Shown: positions 49,971-62,119 of the stretch, one piece after another
Position numbering within the stretch: position 1 is the first letter of the stretch
Layout: each line of letters starts with the position of its first letter
DNA from: Chrysaora quinquecirrha
Taxonomy: Eukaryota; Cnidaria; Scyphozoa; Semaeostomeae; Pelagiidae
NCBI GenBank assembly: GCA_014526335.1
Contig: JACTAT010000358.1
Coordinates: 1-64,000 of the forward strand
Length of the DNA stretch: 64,000 nt
Reading direction: 5' to 3'
Program-made: the position numbers and the translations under genes
Notes under the pieces: generated by a model
Told to the model about the DNA's origin: nothing
The model's input: the letters and a program-made list of their open reading frames with translations, nothing else
Databases searched by the model: none

Positions 49971-50462
49971 GCTTTTGAATATGCCCGAAAATGTTTCCGT
50001 TGTTTATCGCAATATTGAAGTTTTGTACTACTCAAAAACAATTCACTAAGAAGAAGGTGAAGCTACCAAAAAATAACTTGAATTTTTACCTATTTTCGAA
50101 TGTGTATCAGGTTCAGGTTCAGCTTCATTATTTTAAATTCCACAATAATACAATGCTACTCTACTAACTACATTACAATTTGAAAATTTTAATACTTTAC
50201 AATCAATAGAGAAGAATTATAGAGAAAAATTATGAATGATAAAAAGTGAATATTCAAAGGCAATTGTAGAGTTTGTTTGTATTGGGAATTATCTGAAGGA
50301 GGAACTCTCTCAGTAGCAAAGCTAATCGAGGAGAGAGACCCCCTTACGCATAGAAATAGAAGCACTTAGAGGGTTCATGTAAATTTAGACAATGAATACA
50401 CTCCGATTTTCATAATAAATACTAAAGGGAAAATGATCTATTTAAGGCTAGATTAAAGAGCC

Positions 50463-50683
50463 TTAAGTTTTGCTACCAATGTCAAGAAAATGCAATTTCA
50501 GTTTATAACGAAAACTGGACAAGGTTGAAGATTCCTTGATGACTGTAGGAATGCTATTCCACGATTCAGCACCAGTGAAGCGAACTGACCTTATGCCATA
50601 TTGAAGAGTATTTCTGCGTCAAGAAAACGTCATTCTTAGATGCTTGACGAGTGTTATGTTGATGAATGGACTTGATTGGTTGG
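50463..50683 (-). pseudogene. LINE reverse transcriptase C-terminal fragment, frameshifted
   Basis: On the minus strand one frame reads HQHNTRQASKNDVFL. After a one-base shift it continues QYGIRSVRFTGAESWNSIP and a Phe/Lys/Leu-rich end to the stop at 50463-50465. This HNTR...YG.RS.R..G...WNSLP pattern is the C-terminus of CR1/L2-like ORF2 proteins and differs from the fragment at 10965-11180. The 3' UTR may extend to about 50280. 5'-truncated and dead. Confidence 0.78.
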
Positions 50684-51367
50684 AAATAAGTATGGAAACA
50701 GACAGGAGATATTTTGTTAACACATTCAAAGACAAAAGAGAGTATAAAAGCACAAGAATACAGATGTCAATTTCAGAAAATGCACTCATGTTACTTGCTC
50801 CAGATTATGCGCCCAAAAACTAAATTAACAACTAAAAATATAAATTATTTAGAAAATGTACACTCTAACAAATATAGCAAAAGTAGAAGAATAAAAAGAG
50901 ATAAAACAAAAGCTTTATGTGAAAATAAAGGTGGATTAGTCCATGAAGCAATATAGGAATTTATCAATAATATTAATGTGAAAGTCGAGTTGTGTTTTAA
51001 TTGTGCTGTGTTCTTATTTTTTTAGCGACATGTTCATTTCAAGACACCATATTAGTCATTGCATCTCGCCCAAAAATCCAAAGCTACACATTATCTATTG
51101 TTATTTATGTATTGAACTATTGTTACTGATGGAGATCAAGGGTCGAAACGTTTTCAAACGTCATCTTTATTTTTTAAATTTCTGTGTTATTTATGCAATG
51201 TATAACTTTATTCTAAATTCTAAATTCTGTTCTAAATTCTGCATCTGTTTATCGAAGTAGTAATAAAAGCTAGGCCTATGAACAATCATATGAAACTTTA
51301 AAATAGATATTCTTAAATCATAAAACCAAAAATATAGTTTCTAGTTAATATGATGATAATAATAGTT

Positions 51368-54300
51368 TCAATGCCTGTTAGTGTCACCGTTGTTGCTGTT
51401 AGTCGGTGACTGTCTTGAGGAAAAAGTAGAATCCAAAGGTTCACTATGTTCTGAAAATACATAATGATGGTCCGGATAGGGAGGCAACTGTGTCATGGAG
51501 GTTGAATCAACGTCAGACTGCGGGAGAGGTATTGGAAACACCCCAAATTGTGCCTGGAAGATGACTTCTTGTATTTTTACTTTAAGAAACTCTTTGCATC
51601 GATGATCTGAAATATTACGCAAGCTTGCTGCAACATGACGACCAAAAATTTCATCTGCATCTGTTATCGTGTATTTATTAGTCGAGAGGGATGGAACTGC
51701 TTGATCGTGATTTACTACATTACCACCTCCACTTTGATCAAATGTCCTTTTTCTGATTTTGGCCAAAGGTTGCTTTCTTGACCTTCGGTCTTTGAGTTGA
51801 TCATTTTCGGATATTATGGTGACATCCTGATGCTCTTCTCGCCAGTCGTCTACTAATCCTCCACTCTCAACAATATTTGTATCATAATTGTTACTCGGAA
51901 CTTTATTATTGCCTTGTTCATTAATCTTCACTTTTGCTTTTGTTTTCTCCTGAAAATATAATTGGTCGATGCTTTCAAAAGGAAATAAACAACAGCTGCA
52001 AGTCAGTACGAAAGAATGTTTCCTTAGGAAAATGACAAACAAAAGAATTTCAGAAAGGCACTTGGAATTACCATTTTGAACAAAAGTTGTTGTGAAGGTT
52101 TTAAATGGTGTTTTAGTGCCAGTCGCTAGGATCTCAGTAGTATGTAAACTAATCGAGACATCGAACCAGGCTGTGACGCTGACCGCAGCGGCTCGAACCC
52201 TGACCACACTGAGCTCCTGACACGACGAGTCAGCTTGATTACACCACGACGCCACATCATCCTCGTTGTGTGGTAAAATCATAGTAATAGATGTTTCTAT
52301 TAACAGTGCTAAAATTCACGATAATGTGGCCCTTCAATGGGATCGACGCACAAATGACTTTTTACTTGGATCTGAGATTTTTCACCAACAGTCAAATGCA
52401 TTTAACATCAAATAAAAGCCTAAAGATATTACACTACAAATCGACGTTTCTTTTCAATCCACCCGAAATGACTTTCATGTTTCAAGGATGTTTCTTAACA
52501 TGGCTCCTTAGACCACCATGTAAATTGCCAAAGTCGGGAAAGAATTCTTCTAATCGATGTTAGAAGATCAGAACGTGTGACATTGTATTATGTGACAAAT
52601 GTTTCCTAGTCTTGAATGAAGTTTTCGGGCACTTTGAAGGAAATCGCAGATTTCGAATAAATTTAAGAATAAAGAAACAAAAGATAAACTTTGAATTCAC
52701 AGTATCCATTTGATTATATAGACGTAAACATTCCAAAAAGACGATAAACAACGTATTTGATATAGTCAGTAAGATATAAACGTTATCTGAAGGAAAATTA
52801 GAATCGACTAGTCCATTATTGCAACAAGAACGTTTCCAACCTGTCACAGGTGCATCATCAGCCAGTGAAATTTTCGGGCAATTCTATTCAAAGCTGATCA
52901 AAACCAGAGCTAAACAATGAAATTGATGTGGTTTCCCGTGCTTCTGCTTCCACTTAGAAGGTAATTATTTCCAAAGGACATTTGGGCAATCGGAATGATA
53001 AAGAAGGAAATGAAAATTTAATCAGGAGGAAATTTCAAGGCGTAGAGAGAGATACGGAGGAAATAGGAACATAAATTTGAAATTTTATTTTAAAGTTAAA
53101 TACACTGTTGCGTTTGTTCCTTTAATTACTTGGAATATATACAAAATTCACTGTTGCTTTAAGGCAGAAAGCGGCTATGCCTTGAGGGCTTCAAGCAAAA
53201 CCTGCAGGACTTTAGCAATATTAACAAAAAGAAAATTTGATACAAGGTTGTCAACTTTGCCAGCCAAGTTTTGCAACCCGAGTGTCACGTCACAGAAACA
53301 CATGAACAGATATTTGTTCAATTATATCATATGACACTGTTTGTTAGTTTAGCCATAACCTAAATTGCTACAGTCGCAGAAATAAGGCATTTTATTGATT
53401 TGATAATGTTATGTAAACTTATTCTTACTTACATTAAACTGTGTATATTCCAACAAGCACATCCCTAATCTTACTACTTAGAATTTCCCCTATAGAAGGT
53501 CTCAATGCATATGTTCACGTTCTCCAACGAGCTTCCTTCCAATAAACGTCCATTACAGGTTCACCACGGATAGTGTATGTGCAGTACAGTGGAGGGTGTG
53601 CAGTATGGTGGGGGATATTCAGTATGGTGGAGCGATATCATTATTTTAAAGGAGGAGGAGGAGGTCTGGTGCACAGGCTAGAAAATATTAGTATGTGAAG
53701 CAAGGAAGCCATTGAATTGCCCCTCCACCTGCAGAAAACAAGTGCACTATGTATGATCAACAGATATTTTTGCCTGTCAGTGTGCGTACCAGGTTTGAAT
53801 GACATTGGCATGAAAGTGGTCTATTAGAAATTATTAAAACATAATGGATAACAGATGCAGGTTTACCTTACTACAATCATGATTGTGATTGCCATTGAAA
53901 GATGCAACTCTGAGGAAACTGCCATCTTTACTAGCAGACAGTCTGATCTCTGCTTGGCAGTCTTGCTTAAAAGTGCTAAAATAATTGAATATATATAAAT
54001 AATTATACAAGGGAGTTGGGTTGGTGCAGAGCGCCGTAAAATGGAGGAGCAAGAAAATGGAGGAATCCCAAGAAATGTCAGCCGTAAAATAGCGGAATCG
54101 GCTATTTTCTGGGGAAACGCGTGTAACCTTGCTGAATTCACTTCAGTTATTTTAGAGGCAAGAAAAGGAAATAATAAGCTTGATAAATTTGATTTATTAT
54201 ATATGAAATGAAGGAGTGATCTTTGGTAAGGCCTAATATAACGTTATTTTGGCCTAAACTTGATTTAAAATGCATCTTCAACTTCAAGGATATTATTTTC

Positions 54301-55670
54301 AGGTGGTGAAAAGTTAACCACGTTGAGTTTTTAAATTTTTGTCAATAAAAGTTGAGAATTTAGTGCTTACAGATGTAAATATGTCCTATTTTCTTGACCT
54401 CTAAAATAAAATTATAGTTCTTTAACTACTTCAATTGTTTATAATTATTCCTCTGCTCGAGGCTTAAGGTGGTAAAAACTCCCGCCGTAAAATAGCGGAA
54501 TGGCTAGGCCCGTTATGTAAAATCGACGAAATCTCTGAAAATATGTCCCTGTGACAATTTCCTCTAATAGATTGATACACTGGTCTTGTTTGGTTGCAGA
54601 ATTGGCATAATTCCATTCCTCTCCTCGAGGTTGAAGGTGGTATAAAAACTCCCGCCGTAAAATAGCGGAATGGCTAGGCCCGTTGATATCTGCAAGAAAA
54701 TATGGGATTTTCAAATTCTATGAAGTAAATATTGTCCAAGTACATCTAATGAATAATTGTTTATAGCAATATTTCAGGCAAACTTCTAATTCCACTCGAG
54801 ATGTGTGATGTGTAGGCCTAGACCTATATTGTTTTGCTTGACTTCTAGGCCCATCACCAAGCTCTGATTTCAAATGAGAGTAATTCTGTGTCATGTCGCG
54901 TATCTAGGCTGTTATTTTCTAAAATAACAAAATAAGCCATGCAAGTACAATAATTAGACACTTTATTGATAAAAATAAAAAAAATATTGATTCCGCTATT
55001 TTACGGCTGAGGGGAGATTCCTCCATTTTCTTGCTCCTCCATTTTACGGGGCTCAGAGCCACTAGGGTTGGTTTTCAATTCATTTTGAAACTTCGTAAGA
55101 AAAGTGGGTCTGCTAATAAAGTGCATGTTTCCCCTGGATATTTGTTCCAAAAAAGTCTGCCACTTTTCCTGGACATGTGGAAAATTTCGACTTCCCATAT
55201 GATGTCTTTTAGCATCACATATCTACCAATGTAGAAGTTATTGTCCGAATGTCAGGTCCGTATTTATCAAGTCCCTGTATGTGAGGTCAGGTCGTCTCGT
55301 CCGTGTAGATATGTGTAGGTAACGTACGTTACCAGGCCAGGCCGGCTGAGCTGAGTGAACGGCACCCCTTGTAAATATTCGCAACTGAGCGATGATGCTA
55401 AGTACTCAGCTAAATACATTACCTTTGATTTGGCCTGGTACCATCTGATTTAGATTTGAACTTTCTTCCGCCTGCACTACATGAATAAACGATGTACGTG
55501 TACTTAAGTTCGGGTTTCATCAACTTGTCCGGCGTCCTTTTCTGAGCCGAAGCAATGGATCTAGAATCCCGTACATAAAATTGGGCTGATGTACTTTTTT
55601 GTAACTTTTCAAGCTCTTCCTTTACGGCATCAAACGAGAGAAATGTCTTTCCAACATGGAAGTTGTCCAT
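51368..55670 (-). CDS. ZSWIM3/FAR1-like N-terminal domain protein with BESS-like C-terminus
   Basis: First exon 55423-55670 (ATG at 55670) begins MDNFHVGKTFLSFDAVKEEL and contains YSCSAGGRKFKS. It ends in phase 2. Exon 53867-53975, after an attattttag acceptor, gives STFKQDCQAEIRLSASKDGS and closes with FNGNHNHDCSK. Together these form the zinc-binding FAR1-like fold (Cys, Cys, His-x-His) seen at the N-terminus of ZSWIM1/3 proteins, derived from MULE transposases. The last exon, 51368-51949 (phase 0), encodes about 193 residues, with basic RSRKQPLAKIRKR and a BESS-like segment around ADEIFGRHVAASL...KVKIQEVIFQ. One or more in-phase middle exons between 51950 and 53866 were not found. It is likely a nuclear DNA-binding protein. 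An ATG-started open frame extends the last exon upstream to 52282, but that part is intron. Confidence 0.68.
54030..55052. mobile_element. TIR element with ccgtaaaatagcgg motifs in intron
   Basis: Inverted ends of about 75 bp: the left starts cgccgtaaaatggaggagc (from about 54030) and the right is its complement, gctcctccattttacgg (to about 55050). Both share gaaaatggaggaat and cagccgtaaaatagcggaat. Two internal direct copies of about 65 bp, about 165 bp apart (54450-54515 and 54618-54684), repeat actcccgccgtaaaatagcgg. No transposase and no clear TSD. It lies in the first intron of the ZSWIM3-like gene. Confidence 0.7.
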
Positions 55671-55889
55671 CTTTGACGGATCTTTATCTCGCCGATCTTT
55701 TCTTTGCTGAAACGGTTCTGCAGGCCGGCAAAATTTGCACGAAAAGTTCTACACGTCCAGATTTCTATTCTGTTCGTCTCCAGTCTCATGCTTGAAAACA
55801 ACAGCAACAGCAACAACAAATTGTCATTGAAAACTTCTTCCTGCGCTTCCCTGTGCCACGTTTCCTTCCCGCAGTAAGAACAAAGAAAC
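55671..55889. promoter_or_regulatory. 219-bp bidirectional promoter region
   Basis: The start codons of the ZSWIM3-like gene (minus, 55670) and TMED10 (plus, 55890) are 219 bp apart and divergent, so both promoters must lie here or overlap the first exons. No TATA box is obvious. An acagcaacagcaacaacaa run is at 55801-55818. Confidence 0.65.
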
Positions 55890-58800
55890 ATGGAAGACAG
55901 TCGTCGAAATTTTGTGGCTCTCGCCGTCGTTGGCTTTTGCTTGTTTTCAAGCGTCAATTCACTATCATTCACTCTTTCGGCGGCTACAAAGAAATGTCTT
56001 CGTGAAGAAGTTCATAAAGATGTTCTGGTAACTGGAGAATACAGGCTTTCTGAAGCCCCCATCAAGACGCACCTCTCGGTATGCCTAGGCCCGTTTTTTA
56101 TAAAAATAAAATATTATATTTTTCATTGCAACAAAAAATGGTTCGATTTGTTAGTTCATTGTTTGTTCTTTTAGCCTATATAATTTCCGATGTAACTGGT
56201 CTCTTTGTAAAAGTGCTATCTGCAAACTGTTTACAAACAATCAATATGAAAATGGTGGCTCAGTCCTCATGCTGTCATGTCACTTCAAAACTATCACAGG
56301 AGTTCAAAAACCATTTTAAAAACAAAAGATTTTTTAAGCTTCTTCATTCCCTTCCCTTCCATCTGAGTTTCATGATTTCCAATTCTAGGAAAAAGCCTGC
56401 AAGAGTTCCTAAAGGCTTCATTCTCTGCCTATCAATTAATTACCCTGCCTAGTTGGAAACTTTGTTGTGCGCACGGAAGATCTTTCGTGCACAATTTTGG
56501 CTAAAACAATAGAAAACAATAGTCCCTATTGTTTTGAAAACAATAGCATTCCGTGTGCGGTGCGCAAAGATTCCAGCCTGGTTACCCTGTCTGTGCCCAG
56601 CATATTGTGTTCTGTTCCTGCTTGCCAAGAGTGTGCCATTAAATTTTTTTTCAATTCATGGAACATGATCCGGAGAAAAATAAAGTCCTTCTTGATATTT
56701 GATTTTGCGCAATTTTTGCTTATAGCTTTAAGTACTAAAATTGTAGCATTTTATGAAAATTTGAGTTCTGTTGCTCGCAAGAGACAAAAGTTAGCAGTCT
56801 GGCCCCAGGGCCCACTCCATGTTACAGCCATTTGGAGCTAGGCTGTTGTTCTTCTGAAAGATCCATGTCCAGTACACAAGTAAGTTTCTGAATCCAGATG
56901 AACTGTTTTCACCTGAAATTGTCTGCATATACTGTAACCTGTTGTCAAGTACACTGAGACTATTTTCTTGCCCTTACATTGATTGTGCAAGTTTCCTGAT
57001 GTCTTGGTGTTAACCTTTCTCATGTGTATTTTTTCATGTATAATACATCTTAAATAAAGAGAATTTTGTATATTGCAGGTTGTTGATACAAATGGTCATG
57101 TGTTATACAAGAAAGATGATGCCCAGAAAGGGAAGTTTGCCTTCACCACTGATGACTATGACATGTTTCAAGTTTGCTTTGAAAGTGAAGGTAGATATTC
57201 ATCAATCCTATATTTGTCAAAAAACTCAGTATAAAGTGCCACCCTCAGATAAAGGTTGCCCTCTATTAAGCACCACACTTTGAGTGGAACCTTTCTTATA
57301 AACGCTGCCCTCTGATAAAGGACACTTTCTATTAAACGCCGCATTCTGGAAAGCGGCATTTATTAGAAAAAGGTGAAAGCTATGAAAGTTTTCACATCAT
57401 AGATGAGTACTCTGACGGGGACAGTGATATTGACATTGTTTGACACTTTATTTTACCACAGCATGAACACTCCTTCAGTGAACTCTAGATTTTTCACACA
57501 CTCTTTTGTTTTTGGTAAAGAAAACATTTTTTAAAGTCAGTTTATCTTTTTTCTCATTTCTCGTTTTGTAATAAAGCTGCCCTCTGATTAACTTCACCTC
57601 TATTAAACGCGGCATTCAAAAGCTTGATTTTGTAATAAAGATTAGTTACCTTTGGGGTATGTACCTGGGTTTTTTCCAGAAAGTCTGGGTCCTGAATTAT
57701 TTACCAAATTGGGTACCTTTTTCTGGTTTTGCTCTCAAATATTTGGGATGCGGCCTTCAGTTAAGTCAAATGGCTGGAAAAGCACACAACAGACCATGTC
57801 TGTGCTGGCATGACATTTTCCTGGAAAATGGTGGATATCTTGAATAAGGGAATCCTCATGTGTCCAAATGAATGGAAATGTTCAATTTGTCTTTTCAATC
57901 AGTCACCTCCATGCTAGTTTATTATCCTTGTTCAAACTGAAACATTACTGACAAATGAAAAACAAATGGAGAATATGTTGATGTGAGTTATTTTCGGGTA
58001 ACTTAGCTGCTCACAAATCTACCATTTCTTGCTATGGTATAAGTGTCATTTTCAGCTTTCAAATAACATTGGTATTATAGATAATAATTTCCAATTTTTC
58101 AGGAAAGCATGGACAAGGTATCGACAGAGAAATATTTCTTGAAGTCAAGACAGGAGTTGAGGCAAAGAACTATGATGATGCAAGTAGTTTATTTGTACAA
58201 AAATTGTCCTTTTTCAGACGTGCCCGTTTATGGCGGGGGATCGCCCGCGCGTGCCTCCACGCCCGCCTCCATTGCTCAAGGTGGGCGTTTAGACTGCCCA
58301 CCTCTTCAGCTGTTTTCATAACAAATCGCCCGCTTTGGGTACTTTTAATTTATCCTTTGGTTAATAATTTTGATTATTTTTATTAACCTTTTAACCTTCT
58401 GGTAACATAAGTTGTTAATTTAAATGCATTAATGACCTGTTTGAGTATTTAAATAAACAAAGTGCTTTGAGGAATGTCATAAATACTCGTTCAGAAAACG
58501 ATAAAGTTTAGGAGTTTTCTAAGTTTTCAAGTCGTAATCCAGTCAAACCGAGTCAAACTATGCACAAAAATTGCGATAAAAGATTGAAAACAACACAAAA
58601 ACTCAAGTAGAACATTTATCCATGTGACAGTACATTCTGAAAGCATTCTGTTGCGATTCTAAGTAGTTTAAAAATGGCCCGCCTGACTTGGCGAGGAGGG
58701 CGATTTGACCGCCCGCCTGCTAAAATGTTCATGGTCAGCACTGCTTTTTCTAAGTGTAGCAAAGGTACAGGCAGGCCATGTAGCAGGCCATGACACACAC

Positions 58801-60498
58801 TTCAAACTTAGGCCACTTCTAGAACATCTTGTGAAGAACAGCAAGAACGTTTACCAACCAGAGAAGAATATTTCTATCAATGAAACAATGGTTCCATACA
58901 AGGGAAGGCTGGCCTTCAAGCAAATTAAAATGTATCATCTCACAAAGTTGGAAACTTGATTCAGCTGGAATTTTGAATATCAAGGATATAAACTCTTAAC
59001 TGTTAGTTTTTACAAAAGTGTTCCTCTAGCACTTTTTGTAGAAGAACCCGGTATAGGCCTGTGTGGGAAACTTCAAACAAACCGAAGACACCTTCTAAAA
59101 ACTTTGCTCAGGAGCTAAAACAACTCAAAGTATGTGGAGAAAAGTTGCTTTTTTTTCAAGTGATAATCTAATGTGCCTTGCTTGGAAAGATAGGAAGCAA
59201 TTTATTTTTTGTCTTCTTTCCACAATTCAAATGATGACAACAAGGTAGAGCAAAACATTTGGAGGAGGCCATCAGACCATCAAAGTGAATTGCCTTGTTC
59301 TCATAAATGATTACAACCAGTGGGTGGGTGGTGTTGACAAAAATTACTGGCTTTCTAAAGTATGATATTGAGGACAGGGGCAATGTACTATAATATCCAG
59401 AGGAAAAGTAACACATCATTAACTTGTGCGGGATATGATCAAAAATGTGAGAACACCTCAGAGGGCACAATCCCATGTCTTGTTTGCTGCAAACACCAAA
59501 GAAGGCCATGCCCTTATGGAAGTAGGGCACCAAAAACAACAATTCACTGCATGGAATGCCAAGAGTACTTTTGTATTACAAAGGAAATAAACTGTTTTGC
59601 AGATTTTCTTACTTGAGTGGAATTTTAGAGATGACTGCATACTTTTCTTGAACTAAAAATCATTGGAATGATAGATTGTCTTTCATGTTTGCAGTCTGGG
59701 AGAACAAGTTGACTTTACTTGGATCAGATGTTCTAAAATTTTTCATCACTAGCAGTTATTTAAAATCAGATAACTTTTCATGATGTTTAACAACCTGTTG
59801 CTTTGCTTTCAGCTTGCAAAAGTGGAAAAGCTCAAACCAATGGAACTTGAATTAAAGAAATTAGAGGATTTATCAGAGGCTGTTGTTAATGACTTTGCCT
59901 ACATGAGAGCCAGAGAGGAAGAAATGAGAGATACAAATGGTAATTAGACACCTAACGTTAACATTCTTTGAAAGTGCAGTGCATCCCACATCTTGCTTAA
60001 CCAAACATCAATTGTTCAAACAAGGCTTTGTCAAAAATTGAGGTTTTCTTGGGTTATACTAGAGAGGGTAATAACATCAGCTGAATATATCATCCTCTTT
60101 AACTTGAAATTGGACACTTGCAAAAACTCCCAGGAAATATTTTGACTCCACCTTATTTTGATGAGCAAAGCCATGCTCCTTAGATGGTTGACTTGTGGAA
60201 GACTTGACAGTTGACACTCTTGTAAATGCAAACTTTGAATAAGAAATAAGATCACTCTTGCTGTAGGTTGTAAAGCAAGCCATCAGACATTTCCACAACT
60301 GGCAAATCTTTCACCCAATCATTCACAATGCATGCCTACTCAAATTCTGCAAGCTGATTCTTTTGTTTTTCAGAATCTACAAATGCAAGAGTTCTGTACT
60401 TCAGTGTGTTTTCAATGCTTTGTCTAATTGGACTTGCTGCTTGGCAAATTTTCTATCTTAGAAGATTCTTCATCTCAAAGAAGCTTATAGAAAATTAA
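55890..60498 (+). CDS. TMED10: TMED10 (p24-delta, Tmp21) cargo receptor
   Basis: Five exons: 55890-56078, 57079-57190, 58103-58179, 59813-59939 and 60374-60498, about 209 residues (human 219). TMED10 is a type I membrane protein of COPI/COPII vesicles that helps sort GPI-anchored and other cargo between ER and Golgi. Seen: a signal peptide ending near SSVNS (about 24), a GOLD domain with [37 protein letters not shown] and GVEAKNYDD, a coiled coil [15 protein letters not shown], a TM helix ([20 protein letters not shown]) and the cytosolic RRFF plus KKLIEN tail. Intron 3 uses a GC donor (gcaagt at 58180) instead of GT; without it the frame does not join. The last residue extends the usual KKLIE ending by one Asn. 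Intron 3 contains a dead piggyBac transposase. The gene is head-to-head with the ZSWIM3-like gene. Confidence 0.95.
57225..57625. repeat. degenerate repeat with ccctctgataaag/tattaaacgc units in TMED10 intron 2
   Basis: The phrases gccctctgat(a/t)aa and ctattaaacgc recur at 57241-57275, 57308-57345 and 57581-57610. A small hairpin, gccgcattctggaaagcggc, lies at 57337-57356. It looks like a decayed MITE or tandem element; boundaries are unclear. Confidence 0.45.
58788..59616 (+). pseudogene. piggyBac transposase fossil in TMED10 intron 3
   Basis: Fragments in several frames follow piggyBac order: [59 protein letters not shown] (the YNxxMGGVD block) and a C-terminal cysteine-rich domain ([15 protein letters not shown] ... 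[10 protein letters not shown]). The catalytic Asp of the (V/I)DE motif reads Asn (INETM), and stops and frameshifts separate the blocks. No TTAA-bounded ends were located. GC-rich cgcccgcctcc stretches at 58230-58310 and 58675-58725 precede it and may be remains of the element's 5' end or another repeat. Confidence 0.8.
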
Positions 60499-61345
60499 AC
60501 TTAATTCGCTATTTAACACCATTACTTTCCTTAACTGTAACTATTTTTGCTCTTAGAAACATATTTTGTTCACAAAGACATTTTTTCCTATGAAAAACTG
60601 ATAGTTGTTATACACAGAGTTTAAAGAAATGCAGCAGAAGCCAATATCTCCCATTATTCCCCATTTTTTTACTGATTCCTTTTCCTGGAAAACTTTTTGT
60701 GTTCAATACAGTCTAGAAAAGATCCTATCAGTTAAGTTTTGATTCCGAGTCTTACGTTGTTAAAAATACAATTTCATTTTTAATTTCATCTGAGAAATGA
60801 ATATAATATACTTGCCTTTTCTGTTGTCTTGTGTCAATGGGTCATATCCAAGCATAAATAGAAGTGAAAATGTTTAAGCAATTCTGGCTTGTACAGCTTG
60901 ACTGCAATGTTGACTGATGTCCTTTGGAACAGCAAAATTTCTAATGAAATTTAAAAAGTGCTCCTTTCGTTCCCAAAGGGTGTTTTTTCTTTATGTTTGT
61001 TTCTTTTGAAGTGCCCCTAAATCTCAGGGCCCTACCCGAGTTTTAAATGCTTCCAAAGTCCCTAAATGTTGCATCCTTGCAGTTATGTCAACAGTAATCT
61101 GTATATACTAAAATAGGAATCATACTAGCAAAAATTTTGTTTGAGCGGGTTGTGCGAGCTTTCAATGTGCGATCTTCCCACAATTTGGCTGCCCTTGGGA
61201 TAGGTGGGCCATGGCCTTTGCCTTTCCCCCTATCTGATGCAGTCTCTTGGGTAAAAGGGCTAACCCTTCTTTGATGTGTGTCATTGGTGCCTGCTTAAAC
61301 AATTGCCCAATTGTTTTCTATATTGGGATTATCACTAAATTACTT
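60499..61345. other. gene-free stretch after TMED10
   Basis: AT-rich 3' flank without a clear exon. At 61255-61340 a segment (ggctaacccttctttgatg ... aacaattgcccaa) is repeated at about 62080-62155 with differences, so it is part of a dispersed or duplicated unit. Confidence 0.4.
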
Positions 61346-61905
61346 CAATTTAAGATTTAGATTGAAGGTTGCAATTTGGAAGAAAATTAAGATTAATTTT
61401 AAGTTTAAGATTTAGTTCCGCTTTGAGATAAAGAATAGATTTGGATTTAAATTGAGAATGAGATTAAGATTTAACTTAAGATTAAGATTAACTTAACAAT
61501 AACACGAACACTAACACAAATACTAATATTACAATGAAGTTTAAGATTAAGTTTAAGACCACTTCAAGATTAAGATTAAGATCAAAATTAAGATTAAGAT
61601 GACCATTAAGATAAAAATTAAGATTAGGATTAAATTTAACAGATTAAGATTCAAATTAAGACTCAAATTCAGATAGAAGTTAAGATCAAGATTCAATTAA
61701 AGTTTAAGGCTAAGATTAAGCCGGAGGCTAAGATTAAGATCAAGAGCAAGGTTTCCAATTAATAGTCTGATTAAGATTTCAATTCAAATTAATAGCAAAT
61801 AAAGCCACTTAAATGAAAAATGCCTTTGAGGTAGAGGTTGTCATAGGCAGAGTCCATGAGAGGTGGTGGTCCTTGTGAGGTGGTGGTCTGAGACGGGCAA
61901 GGGCT
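61346..61905. repeat. degenerate (attaag)n purine-rich tract, copy 1
   Basis: Imperfect repeats of agattaagatt over about 400 bp, ending in the block gaggtggtggtctgagacgg with gcaagggctagtct. The same order (caatttggaagaa, ttaag tract, gaggtggtggtc, gcaagggctagtct) occurs at 63440-63815. No coding content. Confidence 0.8.
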
Positions 61906-62119
61906 AGTCTGTATAATATATTAAAAATGTATTCACCATGGAAACCAATTTTGACTTAGCAGTTGTGCCAAGGATGGGAATGGTACGCTTTTCCAAGCTT
62001 TCCGCTGCTCGGCCAACCGCGTGGTAGGCGTGTCAACACCATTTTGTTTATTGCAAACTGATTTTGCTTCTGGGGTAATTGGGGCTAACCCTTATTTGAT
62101 GCCTGTTTGAACAATTGCT

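Noticed and set aside
51950..52282. Upstream part of the 304-codon minus-strand frame
   Set aside because: A strong acceptor (attatattttcag) at 51950 marks the exon start; the upstream part has no domain and is better read as intron.
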